A DNA stretch of 6,206 nt, taken from assembly GCA_029933115.1 (NCBI GenBank), contig JAOZOT010000217.1, positions 1 through 6,206 of the forward strand. The letters are read 5' to 3'. Below the pieces are notes generated by a model, which was not told the DNA's origin, did not search any database, and saw nothing but the letters and a program-made list of their open reading frames with translations. Positions 1 to 6,149 of this stretch are shown here, one piece after another. Each line of letters starts with the position of its first letter. The stretch's first letter is position 1. The position numbers and the translations under genes were made by a program. Origin of the DNA: Anaerolineae bacterium (GTDB lineage: Bacteria > Chloroflexota > Anaerolineae > E26-bin7).

Positions 1-38
1 GTTGTTCTGATTCCATTTGTTGGGTCATTGCGTCTCAG

Positions 39-156
39 AGCGTGTCTGAAAATTCAGGAGGGCGGCGCTCGTAGTAACGACTTCAGTCGTTTTTAGCCGC
101 AGAGCACCAATCATTAGCGACTCAAGTCGCCACTACGAGCATTTTTCAGACACGCT
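39..156. repeat. Nested palindromic intergenic repeat, full copy 1
   Basis: Three layers of inverted repeat are visible. The outer arms 39-52 and 143-156 (agcgtgtctgaaaa and its exact complement) pair over 14 bp. Inside them gctcgtagt (67-75) pairs with actacgagc (132-140). Within that are two small hairpins: aacgact/agtcgtt (76-82 with 85-91) and gcgact/agtcgc (117-122 with 125-130), each with a 2-nt centre. The first hairpin is followed by a T run. The element begins one base after the stop codon of kinase A, so it would form the start of that mRNA's 3' tail and could stabilise it. No T tract follows the outer stem in the minus direction, so it is not a standard intrinsic terminator. A second full copy lies at 6004-6098 and a half copy at 3622-3645. 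It resembles REP/MITE-like small dispersed elements; a name cannot be assigned from the sequence. Confidence 0.85.
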
Positions 157-157
157 G

Positions 158-2221
158 TCAGGGAGTCGTATCCAGCGATACCACTCCCCAGTCGGGGGTC
201 ACGGACGCGTCCGTGAGCTTCCGTTGGCCACTGCCGTCGGCATTCATGACCCAGATTTCCCATCGGCCCTGACGTGCAGAGAGGAAGACGATGCCACTGG
301 AGTCGGGCAACCAGGCGGGATTGACGTCATTTTCAGGATTGTTGGCGGTCAGGCTCCTGCGGTCTGATCCATCTATGTTGACTGTGCAGATGTCCCAAGT
401 ATCCCCAGCTTTGCAGGCGAAAGCTACTTTGCTTCCATCGGGAGACCAGGCTGGCACGGTATCGTCGGCTGTAGTGGTCAGTCGAGCTTTGCCGCTGCCG
501 TCAATGTTAATGAGGTATAGCCCACAGGCGGGCCCATCGCAGCCTTTGAAGACCAGGCGCTGACTGTCTGGAGACCAACTGGGTTGGATGCTGCCGTCGG
601 CCAGCTTGTGCGTGTCTCCGCCGTGGGCGGATATGATGTGCACGCTGTTCCGGGCGTCGTAAGCTACGAGTCTGCCGTCGGGAGACCAGCGGGGGTTTCT
701 GGCCTCTGCATCACGGAGCACCAACTGCGGATCGGTGCCATCAACTTTCATAGTCCACAGTCCGTTGCCCTGGGGCCACCCTTCCCAGGCGTAGAAGACA
801 ATGCGCTCACCGTCTGGGGAGAACGAAGGCGAACTGATGTACTGAGAAGGCAATACTACCTGGCCGCTGCCGTCGGCGTTCATGATCCCTATCTGGTATC
901 TTCTTTGATCCTCCAGGGCGATAGTATAAGCTATGCGGCCAGCGGTTGTCACCGGAGGCGGTTTGGGGGAGGGCGGTACGGCGGTGGGAGTAGGCGTGCT
1001 CGTGGGAGTCTTGGGGGCCGCCTTTGTAAGGGTAGGCGTAGATACTATCTCCGCGGCCACAGTGGGCGTGGGTGTAGCCACCGAAGATACAGCTTCAGTC
1101 GAGGGGGTTGACGTTGCCAGGAGGGGCAGAGCGGTCGGCGATGCCGTTGGCAACACTATAGCTGGAGCGGTAGGCGTCTCTCCCCGGAAAAGTTCAAAGA
1201 CGACGGCGCCGGCCGCGAGGCAGGCAGCGGCCACGAGGAGCACACCGGCTACTCCCAGGGCAACGGGCAACCAGCGGCGCTTCTTTTTGGGGTAGCTCAC
1301 CGGAGAAACCGGTGTCTCTGCCAGGTCCTCCCGGAAAGCTGAGGGGGGGCCTGCCTTGGGCGGAAGAGGGGGCTTTGCTACCATCTCCGCCACCTCGCCC
1401 TTCAGCGCCTGATCAATGGCTGCTATCAGATCAGCAGGGGTGGCGTAGCGGTCTTCTACTCTCTTGGCCATGCACCTGCGCACGATTTCATCCACAGATG
1501 GAGGTATCTCCGGCCTCTTGTCCCTCACCGAAGGGATAGGGGCATCAATGTGTTGGATGATCAATTCCACCGGAGAGCTACCTGTGTAGGGCAACTCGCC
1601 GGTCAACATCTGGTAGAGACACACCCCCAGAGAATACATATCGGTGCGGGAGTCCAGGTCTTTTCTCCCGTCTGCCTGCTCTGGAGAGATGTAATAAGGT
1701 GTGCCCAGCACCCCCGTTGAGGTCAGACCGGTGTGCATCAAGCCACGGGCGATGCCGAAATCCATGACCTTAACCACGCCTTCGGGGGTGATCATCAAGT
1801 TGGCCGGTTTGAGGTCCCGGTGGACGATGTTCTTTCGACTGGTGACCTCCAGGCATTCGGCTACCTGGCGGGCGACGACCAAAGCTTCGTCAATCTCCAG
1901 GGATCCTCTGGCGGCGAGGATTTCGGCCAGAGTCCTGCCCTCCACGAATTCGGTGACAATGTAGACTGTGCCGTTTTCCTCACCGAACTCGTAGAGCTTG
2001 ACAATGTGGGGGGACTCTAATTCTTTCAACTCGGCCAGGATGCTCGCCTCTCGCCGGAAACGTTCCATAAACTGGCCGTCTTTAGTCAGGTGCGGGTGGA
2101 TGACCTTGATTGCCACTATCCTGGCTTCTTTTTGGTCTCGGGCCAGGTAAACGCTGCTGGCTGAGCCTTCTCCCACCTCGTCGTAAATTTTGTATCTGCC
2201 TTTGATGGTTTTCCCTATCAT
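158..2221 (-). CDS. Membrane Ser/Thr protein kinase with extracytoplasmic PD40 propeller (kinase A)
   Basis: This is a PknB-family (Hanks-type) receptor kinase of 687 aa that would phosphorylate Ser/Thr on cytoplasmic proteins. The kinase domain spans about residues 10-275. It shows a glycine loop at 17-24, Lys39 in VAIK, Glu58 of helix C, HRDLKPAN with Asp136, DFG at 154-156, SPE at 179-181, Asp194 and Arg258, so it should be active. The third loop glycine is Ser22 (GEGSASSV), an uncommon but tolerated change. The activation loop offers Thr164, Thr167, Ser168, Thr169 and Thr174 for autophosphorylation. KKKRR (312-316) precedes a single membrane span at about 317-342, which predicts the kinase inside. 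A Pro/Thr linker (about 348-425) leads to a six-bladed PD40/TolB-like propeller (about 428-679) with repeated SPDG and N-x-DGS motifs; the first strand probably closes the last blade. PASTA repeats, usual on PknB, are absent. The start follows a G-rich stretch rather than a clear Shine-Dalgarno. It lies 66 bp after the FHA gene, probably in the same transcript. Confidence 0.95.
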   Translation of the reverse strand: MIGKTIKGRYKIYDEVGEGSASSVYLARDQKEARIVAIKVIHPHLTKDGQFMERFRREASILAELKELESPHIVKLYEFGEENGTVYIVTEFVEGRTLAEILAARGSLEIDEALVVARQVAECLEVTSRKNIVHRDLKPANLMITPEGVVKVMDFGIARGLMHTGLTSTGVLGTPYYISPEQADGRKDLDSRTDMYSLGVCLYQMLTGELPYTGSSPVELIIQHIDAPIPSVRDKRPEIPPSVDEIVRRCMAKRVEDRYATPADLIAAIDQALKGEVAEMVAKPPLPPKAGPPSAFREDLAETPVSPVSYPKKKRRWLPVALGVAGVLLVAAACLAAGAVVFELFRGETPTAPAIVLPTASPTALPLLATSTPSTEAVSSVATPTPTVAAEIVSTPTLTKAAPKTPTSTPTPTAVPPSPKPPPVTTAGRIAYTIALEDQRRYQIGIMNADGSGQVVLPSQYISSPSFSPDGERIVFYAWEGWPQGNGLWTMKVDGTDPQLVLRDAEARNPRWSPDGRLVAYDARNSVHIISAHGGDTHKLADGSIQPSWSPDSQRLVFKGCDGPACGLYLINIDGSGKARLTTTADDTVPAWSPDGSKVAFACKAGDTWDICTVNIDGSDRRSLTANNPENDVNPAWLPDSSGIVFLSARQGRWEIWVMNADGSGQRKLTDASVTPDWGVVSLDTTP

Positions 2222-2244
2222 TTACAGCCCCCGTCCCCCTGTAA
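2222..2244 (-). promoter_or_regulatory. Possible small hairpin touching the kinase A start codon
   Basis: On the minus strand TTACAG (2244-2239) and CTGTAA (2227-2222) form a perfect 6-bp inverted repeat around an 11-nt G-rich loop, GGGGACGGGGG. The right arm ends directly at the ATG of kinase A. The only purine-rich stretch able to act as a ribosome binding site is the loop itself. This could tune translation of kinase A relative to the FHA gene upstream. The inverted repeat is plain in the sequence; the regulatory role is a guess, since a 6-bp stem can occur by chance. Confidence 0.3.
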
Positions 2245-2287
2245 TTAACAAGGTGAACTATGCCCAAATTCCCTAACCACCCAACTC

Positions 2288-3547
2288 CTAACGGGTGCGT
2301 GGTACGGCCAGGGTCCCTTTGGCGGCCCAGACTTTCAGATTGTCGAAAGTGATGTGGACGTTGGGTTCTGCAAAGCTGGCGGCGAAAAGCCCGATATCGC
2401 CGTGGTCGTAGGAATCGTCGGTGACAGTGGCCAGATGCTGGTCGTTCACGTGGAGAGTGATTTGTGACCCGGCACAGGTCACTTTCAAGTGGTTGCTGGC
2501 CTGGCCGCGGTTGATGTAGGGCGATTCAGTCCAATCAATGATGGGCACCCACTCGCCGCCTACGGATTTGTCCAGGAAATAGAACCCGTCCCCAGAGATG
2601 CCGAAGCGGTAGAAGTGCTCGTCGTCTTTGCTGCGGAATAGCACGCCATAGCTGTTATTGCTAGGACCCCGATCCTGGGCTGCATCTACTTCCAATACAA
2701 AATCGGTGAAATCTCGTCCCGATTTGCTCCAGGTGAAGGTATTGATCTCCTTGGCTATAATATGATATTGGCTGCCCCCGTATTGCCTGACGGTATCCGG
2801 CTCAAAGACTTCGCCCCACCCTGTTTCCCAGTCGTTGAAGTCATCAGAGTAGATGAGGGTCAACTTGGCGAGACTTGGCTCGGCAGCGGTTTCTCCCTCT
2901 AGCATAGCCGAAACTCTCAGGAAAGCCATTACACCGACTGCCACCAGGCAGATGGTCAGCACAGCGGCGCCGGCTATCCAGACCCAGCTTGGCGCCTTGC
3001 TCATAAAGCGGGGCATCGGCCGGGCAAGGGGTTTGGTGAGGACGGTCTTTGCTGAGGGGGGAACTTCGTAGAAGGTCAGTTCTGTGTCGCCCAGGAAAAT
3101 TACATCCTCCGCGCTCAGGGGATGAGGTTCACGGATTCTGATCCCGTTGACAAAGGTCCCATTGGCGCTGTCCAGGTCGGTGATGCTATAACATTCCTCG
3201 GTGAAGGTGATGACGGCGTGATGGCGGGAGACTTTGGGATCTTGCAGGATAATGTCGTTATCTGGAGCTCGGCCTATGGTGGCTTTTTCTCTCAATCTAA
3301 ACTCTTGTCCCTCTCCCACACCTGCGGTGATCACCAGGCGCGGCAGGCGTGGCATTTGGATAAGGGTGCTGCCCAGGGTGTCATCGAGAGGCGACGCTCC
3401 TTTGAGAGTCTCGATCAAAGTGTCCTGATTCAACGCTGTCGGGTCCATTTCTTCTGCCTGGTCTGCCGGAGTGGGTACCGTCATCCCGCATTGGGCACAG
3501 CACTCGTCATCCGGCATCAGCTCGGCGCCACAGTGTGGACATCTCAT
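2288..3547 (-). CDS. Zinc-ribbon/FHA membrane protein with outside jelly-roll domain
   Basis: This 419-aa protein would bind phospho-Thr partners at the inner face of the membrane. An N-terminal zinc ribbon has Cys3, Cys6, Cys17 and Cys20 (two CxxC knuckles; Cys16 is extra). Residues 36-66 are an acidic, Thr-rich linker with Thr43, Thr47, Thr57 and Thr61. The FHA domain, about 70-165, shows the family hallmarks: IGR at 91-93, SRHH at 107-110 and NGTFVNG at 129-135. A single membrane span is at about 187-210. The outside part, about 230-407, opens with YSDDFNDWETGW and looks like a concanavalin/LamG-type jelly roll (the fold shared with DUF1080 proteins); no catalytic residues can be named, so ligand binding is more likely than catalysis. 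The ATG is preceded by AGGAG ten bases upstream and a closer AAGG, supporting this start. It lies between two kinases on the same strand, which suggests it is their substrate or adaptor. The FHA call is firm; the outer domain call is moderate. Confidence 0.93.
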   Translation of the reverse strand: MRCPHCGAELMPDDECCAQCGMTVPTPADQAEEMDPTALNQDTLIETLKGASPLDDTLGSTLIQMPRLPRLVITAGVGEGQEFRLREKATIGRAPDNDIILQDPKVSRHHAVITFTEECYSITDLDSANGTFVNGIRIREPHPLSAEDVIFLGDTELTFYEVPPSAKTVLTKPLARPMPRFMSKAPSWVWIAGAAVLTICLVAVGVMAFLRVSAMLEGETAAEPSLAKLTLIYSDDFNDWETGWGEVFEPDTVRQYGGSQYHIIAKEINTFTWSKSGRDFTDFVLEVDAAQDRGPSNNSYGVLFRSKDDEHFYRFGISGDGFYFLDKSVGGEWVPIIDWTESPYINRGQASNHLKVTCAGSQITLHVNDQHLATVTDDSYDHGDIGLFAASFAEPNVHITFDNLKVWAAKGTLAVPRTR

Positions 3548-3621
3548 TATTTCCCTTCTCCTGCCTCTCTTTCAGAATTGGGTCTGGCTAAATGACTCAG
3601 AGTGATGGCGACTTTCTTTCA

Positions 3622-3645
3622 ACGGCTAAAGCCGTCACTACAAGC
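3622..3645. repeat. Half-copy of the palindromic repeat
   Basis: The hairpin acggct-aa-agccgt (3622-3635) is followed directly by cactacaagc (3636-3645). This matches the right half of the full copies, where a small hairpin is followed by cactacgagc (131-140 and 6069-6078), with one change in the tail. The partner left half (cgtagt plus a first hairpin) is not seen upstream, so this copy is solitary or decayed. It lies in the 215-bp spacer before the FHA gene. Confidence 0.7.
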
Positions 3646-3656
3646 GAATTCATCAA

Positions 3657-3699
3657 TGGGCTGGGCGTCCTGCCCGTCAGGGCGAGACCACCCAGCCCA
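3657..3699. repeat. Inverted repeat with 9-bp perfect stem
   Basis: The arms tgggctggg (3657-3665) and cccagccca (3691-3699) are exact complements. Inside, gccc (3672-3675) can pair with gggc (3680-3683) over a 4-nt loop. It lies 63-105 bp after the stop codon of kinase B and could be a structured 3' end or mRNA processing site. No T run follows it in the direction of transcription, so it is not called a terminator. Confidence 0.6.
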
Positions 3700-3704
3700 C
3701 AATC

Positions 3705-3731
3705 GCCAGGCCTGACAGGTTTTGGTCTGGC
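3705..3731. repeat. Short hairpin downstream of kinase B
   Basis: gccaggcc (3705-3712) pairs with ggtctggc (3724-3731), seven of eight positions, around tgacaggtttt. It begins 31 bp beyond the stop of kinase B. No T tract follows on the minus strand. The loop and left arm contain a cctgacagg near-palindrome of the kind often seen as a dispersed intergenic repeat in Chloroflexota-like genomes; that comparison is from memory. Confidence 0.5.
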
Positions 3732-3762
3732 TTGTGCCTGCCTTGTCACTCGCAGACTGGTA

Positions 3763-5958
3763 CTATGGTGCCCACCAGGAGATGCGTTCCTCAGGCCAGT
3801 CTGGCCCCATAGGCCCCGGCAGGTTAAAAAGCTTCCGCTGATTGCTGCCGTCGGCGTTCATGACCCAGATGGCCCATTGACCGCCTCGGGTTGATACAAA
3901 GGCGATGTGCTTGCCATCGGGAGACCAGGTGGGCAGGCCGTCAATGGCCGGGTCGTTTGTCAGACGGGTGATGCCCTGGCCGACGTTGTTGGCTTTGTAG
4001 ATCTCCCAGTTGCCGTCCCGCTGGTCGCACATGAAGACGATTTCGTTGCCATAGCCATCCACAGCCAGGTCATTACCGGCGGTTGTGAGCTGCATCACAC
4101 CCGTTCCATCCGCCCAGCCGGCGAAGAGGCCGCAGGCGCTGGGTTTACCGGCCCAGGTCTCACAGCCGTTCCAGGCAATGCGTCCATCAGGCAGCCAGGT
4201 TGGGTATCGGCCAAGCACTGGCTGACCGCTAATCTTGAAGGGCGTCGCATCCATCTGGCGTGAGGCATCGTCCTGGATGTAGATGTTCCAGTCGGGCTCG
4301 TCGTGCCCGGCGCGGATGAATCCCGCCTGTTGAGAGGAATGGACGACTTTTACCCCATCAGGCGACCAACTGGGCTGTTTGTCTTCGGGGTGGTTGGTGA
4401 TGGGGTGGCGGTTGCTACCGTCAATGTTCATCACCACCAGGCTGTCCCAACCGGCGCCGTCGCCGTTGGCCACGATCACTTTCCCATCGGCGCGTATCTC
4501 GGGTTGGCGTGTGTATTCGTAAAGAAGCCGCATGTCGCTGCCGTCAATGTTGGCGATGTAAAGGTCATAGGTGCGTGGTGTGTGTAGCTCGTTGTAGACG
4601 GTGAAAGCGATTTTGCCTCTGAGTCCCGAGGTAGAGACGGGCACCGGCGTGGGCGTCTCCTCCGTTGTCACTGCCACTGCTGGTGTAGGAGTGGCCGGCG
4701 GTGGCGTGGGGGTGACGACGATGATCATGGGCGTCGGTGTGGGGGCCGGTGTGGGCGTATCCGTCGGCAGAGGGGTGTAGGTTGGGTAGGGCGTGTAGGT
4801 TGGGTAGGGTGTATCCGTCGCTGTGGGCACAGGCGTATCGGTGGGCACAGGTGTGTCCGTGGGTGCCGGGGTAGGTGAAGGCATCAGAGTGGCCATAGCC
4901 TGTGCAGGGGCCGTCGGTGTAGCGCGGCGAGACGGCCCAAAGACGAAGAGACCTCCCACGGCGGCTGCCAGGGCGACGAGGAGGAGTGCTCCTCCGCCCA
5001 CGAGAAGTGGCACCACAGGGAAACGCCGTTTTTCAGCGACGGGGACGGTTACCCCAGGAGCGGCGGCCCGCGGCCTGGCCACCGGCCGGGCCGCTGCTTC
5101 TGCAGAGACGATAGGAACGGCCGGGGCGGTGAGGGCTTGCTGCAGGGCCCGGGCCATCTCACCGGCCGTCTGATAACGGTCGTCGGGATCCTTGCTCAGA
5201 GCTTTGAGGATCACCCGCTCGACAGATTCTGGCAACTGAGGATATACCTGACGGGGCAGGGGCAGTGGGTCGTTGATGTGCTTCATGATGATGGCAAATG
5301 GGGTGTCCGCATCAAAGGGGACACGGCCTGTGACCATCTCGTAGAGGATGACTCCGAGGGAGTAAATATCGCTTCGCTCATCTCCGCTCTGTCCTTGGCC
5401 CTGCTCAGGCGACATGTAAGCTGGCGTTCCGGAGACGGCTCCGGTCACAGTGTAACGTTTGGCCCCCACAATCTTGGCAATGCCAAAGTCGGTCAGGACG
5501 GGTTGCCCTTCGCCGGTGAACATGATGTTGGCCGGCTTGAGGTCGCGGTGAACCATGCCTCGACGATGAGCATAGTCTACAGCGTTGCCTATGGCTGTCA
5601 GGATGCGAGCAGCTTCCTGAGGGCCAAAGGGCTGCCCTATGCGGCTGCGTTCTCTTAACTCTGCCTTGAGGGTGGGTCCGTCAATAAATTCCATAACCAT
5701 ATAATACAAATCACCCTCGTGGTCAAAGTCTATGACCTGTACGATATTGGGGTGCCGCAGTTTGGCCACTGCTGTGGCTTCTCGCTCGAAGCGTCCGATG
5801 AAATCTTCTTCTTCGGCCAGGAAAGAGTGCAAAACTTTCACAGCCACGTAGCGGTCCAGGCCAGGCTGGTAGGCTTTGTAGACGTCGGCCATCCCGCCTC
5901 GTCCCAAGCGTTCTATGATGCGGTATTTACCAAGCGTTTTGCCGATTAAATCTGCCAT
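3763..5958 (-). CDS. Membrane Ser/Thr protein kinase with extracytoplasmic PD40 propeller (kinase B)
   Basis: This is a PknB-family receptor kinase of 731 aa, paralogous to kinase A. The kinase domain (about 11-276) has a canonical loop GRGGMADV (19-26), Lys41 in VAVK, Glu60, HRDLKPAN with Asp139, DFG at 157-159, SPE at 183-185, Asp197 and Arg261. Thr170, Thr172 and Thr178 lie in the activation loop. A membrane span at about 313-341 follows EKRR, predicting a cytoplasmic kinase. A roughly 100-residue Pro/Thr/Tyr stalk (346-444) carries TPxPT-type repeats. A six-bladed PD40 propeller follows (about 448-722), with SPDG or variants at 489, 532, 589 and 679 and a final blade IWVMNADGS nearly identical to kinase A. 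Cys599 and Cys609 match the position of Cys561 and Cys566 in kinase A. The reading frame is open to an ATG at 6018, but the ATG at 5958 is chosen because GGAGG lies five bases before it, MADLIGKTLGKYRI aligns with the kinase A N-terminus, and the extension would run into repeat DNA. It is first of the three complete genes to be transcribed. Confidence 0.95.
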   Translation of the reverse strand: MADLIGKTLGKYRIIERLGRGGMADVYKAYQPGLDRYVAVKVLHSFLAEEEDFIGRFEREATAVAKLRHPNIVQVIDFDHEGDLYYMVMEFIDGPTLKAELRERSRIGQPFGPQEAARILTAIGNAVDYAHRRGMVHRDLKPANIMFTGEGQPVLTDFGIAKIVGAKRYTVTGAVSGTPAYMSPEQGQGQSGDERSDIYSLGVILYEMVTGRVPFDADTPFAIIMKHINDPLPLPRQVYPQLPESVERVILKALSKDPDDRYQTAGEMARALQQALTAPAVPIVSAEAAARPVARPRAAAPGVTVPVAEKRRFPVVPLLVGGGALLLVALAAAVGGLFVFGPSRRATPTAPAQAMATLMPSPTPAPTDTPVPTDTPVPTATDTPYPTYTPYPTYTPLPTDTPTPAPTPTPMIIVVTPTPPPATPTPAVAVTTEETPTPVPVSTSGLRGKIAFTVYNELHTPRTYDLYIANIDGSDMRLLYEYTRQPEIRADGKVIVANGDGAGWDSLVVMNIDGSNRHPITNHPEDKQPSWSPDGVKVVHSSQQAGFIRAGHDEPDWNIYIQDDASRQMDATPFKISGQPVLGRYPTWLPDGRIAWNGCETWAGKPSACGLFAGWADGTGVMQLTTAGNDLAVDGYGNEIVFMCDQRDGNWEIYKANNVGQGITRLTNDPAIDGLPTWSPDGKHIAFVSTRGGQWAIWVMNADGSNQRKLFNLPGPMGPDWPEERISWWAP
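4777..4857. repeat. Coding tandem repeats of 18 bp in the kinase B stalk
   Basis: Two adjacent 18-bp units at 4777-4794 and 4795-4812 (gtaggttgggtagggcgt and the same with one change) encode the TYTPYP-like stalk. Two further 18-bp units, 4822-4839 and 4840-4857, match at 15 of 18 positions and encode TDTPVP. The unit is six codons, so copy changes alter stalk length without shifting the frame. Confidence 0.8.
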
Positions 5959-5963
5959 CTCTT

Positions 5964-5970
5964 CCTCCAG
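5964..5970 (-). promoter_or_regulatory. Ribosome binding site that sets the kinase B start
   Basis: Read on the minus strand this is CTGGAGG, followed by five bases (AAGAG) and the ATG at 5958. It is the best Shine-Dalgarno match in the window and argues for this ATG over the in-frame ATG at 6018. Confidence 0.8.
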
Positions 5971-5998
5971 GTTGCAGGGGTCTGCCCTTGCCCATGAT

Positions 5999-6112
5999 TG
6001 AGACTCGGTAGACCGCAATTGGGGTTCGTAGTGCGCACTTCAGTGCGTTTTTGAGGTGCTGAAGTACCCACTACGAGCACAGGGTGCGGTCCACTGAGAC
6101 TCGGTAGATCGC
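5999..6112. repeat. 18-bp direct repeats flanking palindromic element
   Basis: tgagactcggtagaccgc at 5999-6016 recurs at 6095-6112 with one change (c to t). The pair brackets a 78-bp interval, 6017-6094, that holds the core of the second palindromic repeat. The arrangement resembles a target duplication around an inserted element, though 18 bp is long for one and slippage-type duplication is also possible. Confidence 0.65.
6004..6098. repeat. Nested palindromic intergenic repeat, full copy 2
   Basis: It has the same layered design as copy 1. The outer arms 6004-6017 and 6085-6098 pair at 12 of 14 positions, and their sequence is unrelated to the outer arms of copy 1. Inside, tcgtagtg (6026-6033) pairs exactly with cactacga (6069-6076). 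Two hairpins follow: cgcact/agtgcg (6034-6039 with 6042-6047), with a T run after it, and ggtgct/agtacc (6055-6060 with 6063-6068), with one G-T pair. It sits 46 bp upstream of the kinase B start, in the spacer between that gene and the partial gene to the right, so it would be transcribed in the 5' leader if the genes share a transcript. Confidence 0.85.
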
Positions 6113-6149
6113 GAACAAACTTTCGGGAAGATTTCCCATCACACCACTT

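Noticed and set aside
76..95. Hairpin plus T run on the plus strand as an intrinsic terminator (also 6034-6052)
   Set aside because: The shape fits, but no plus-strand gene precedes it and the same pattern is part of the repeat family, so a terminator role is not supported.
39..156. CRISPR-like array
   Set aside because: The repeats are palindromic and scattered with no regular spacers, and no cas gene is present.
584..1111. Plus-strand open frame of 175 codons
   Set aside because: It lies opposite kinase A, its product has low-complexity Arg/Gly-rich stretches from the antisense of the Pro/Thr linker, and no domain is recognisable. The other plus-strand frames opposite the three genes, including 3122-3595 and 5137-5658, were rejected for the same reason.
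2082..2267. Minus-strand frame of 61 codons overlapping the kinase A start
   Set aside because: It is out of frame with kinase A, its product is low-complexity and has no domain, and the kinase frame explains the region.
3592..3894. Plus-strand open frame crossing the spacer between kinase B and the FHA gene
   Set aside because: It runs through the hairpins and half repeat and then antisense into the end of kinase B. It has no recognisable domain or convincing ribosome binding site.
5959..6018. Twenty-codon N-terminal extension of kinase B to the ATG at 6018
   Set aside because: It has no ribosome binding site, overlaps the direct repeat, and does not align with kinase A, whereas the ATG at 5958 has GGAGG at ideal spacing.
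6125..6137. Small hairpin gggaa-gat-ttccc after the partial gene, as a terminator
   Set aside because: The stem is only 5 bp and A/T-containing, and no T run follows it on the minus strand.
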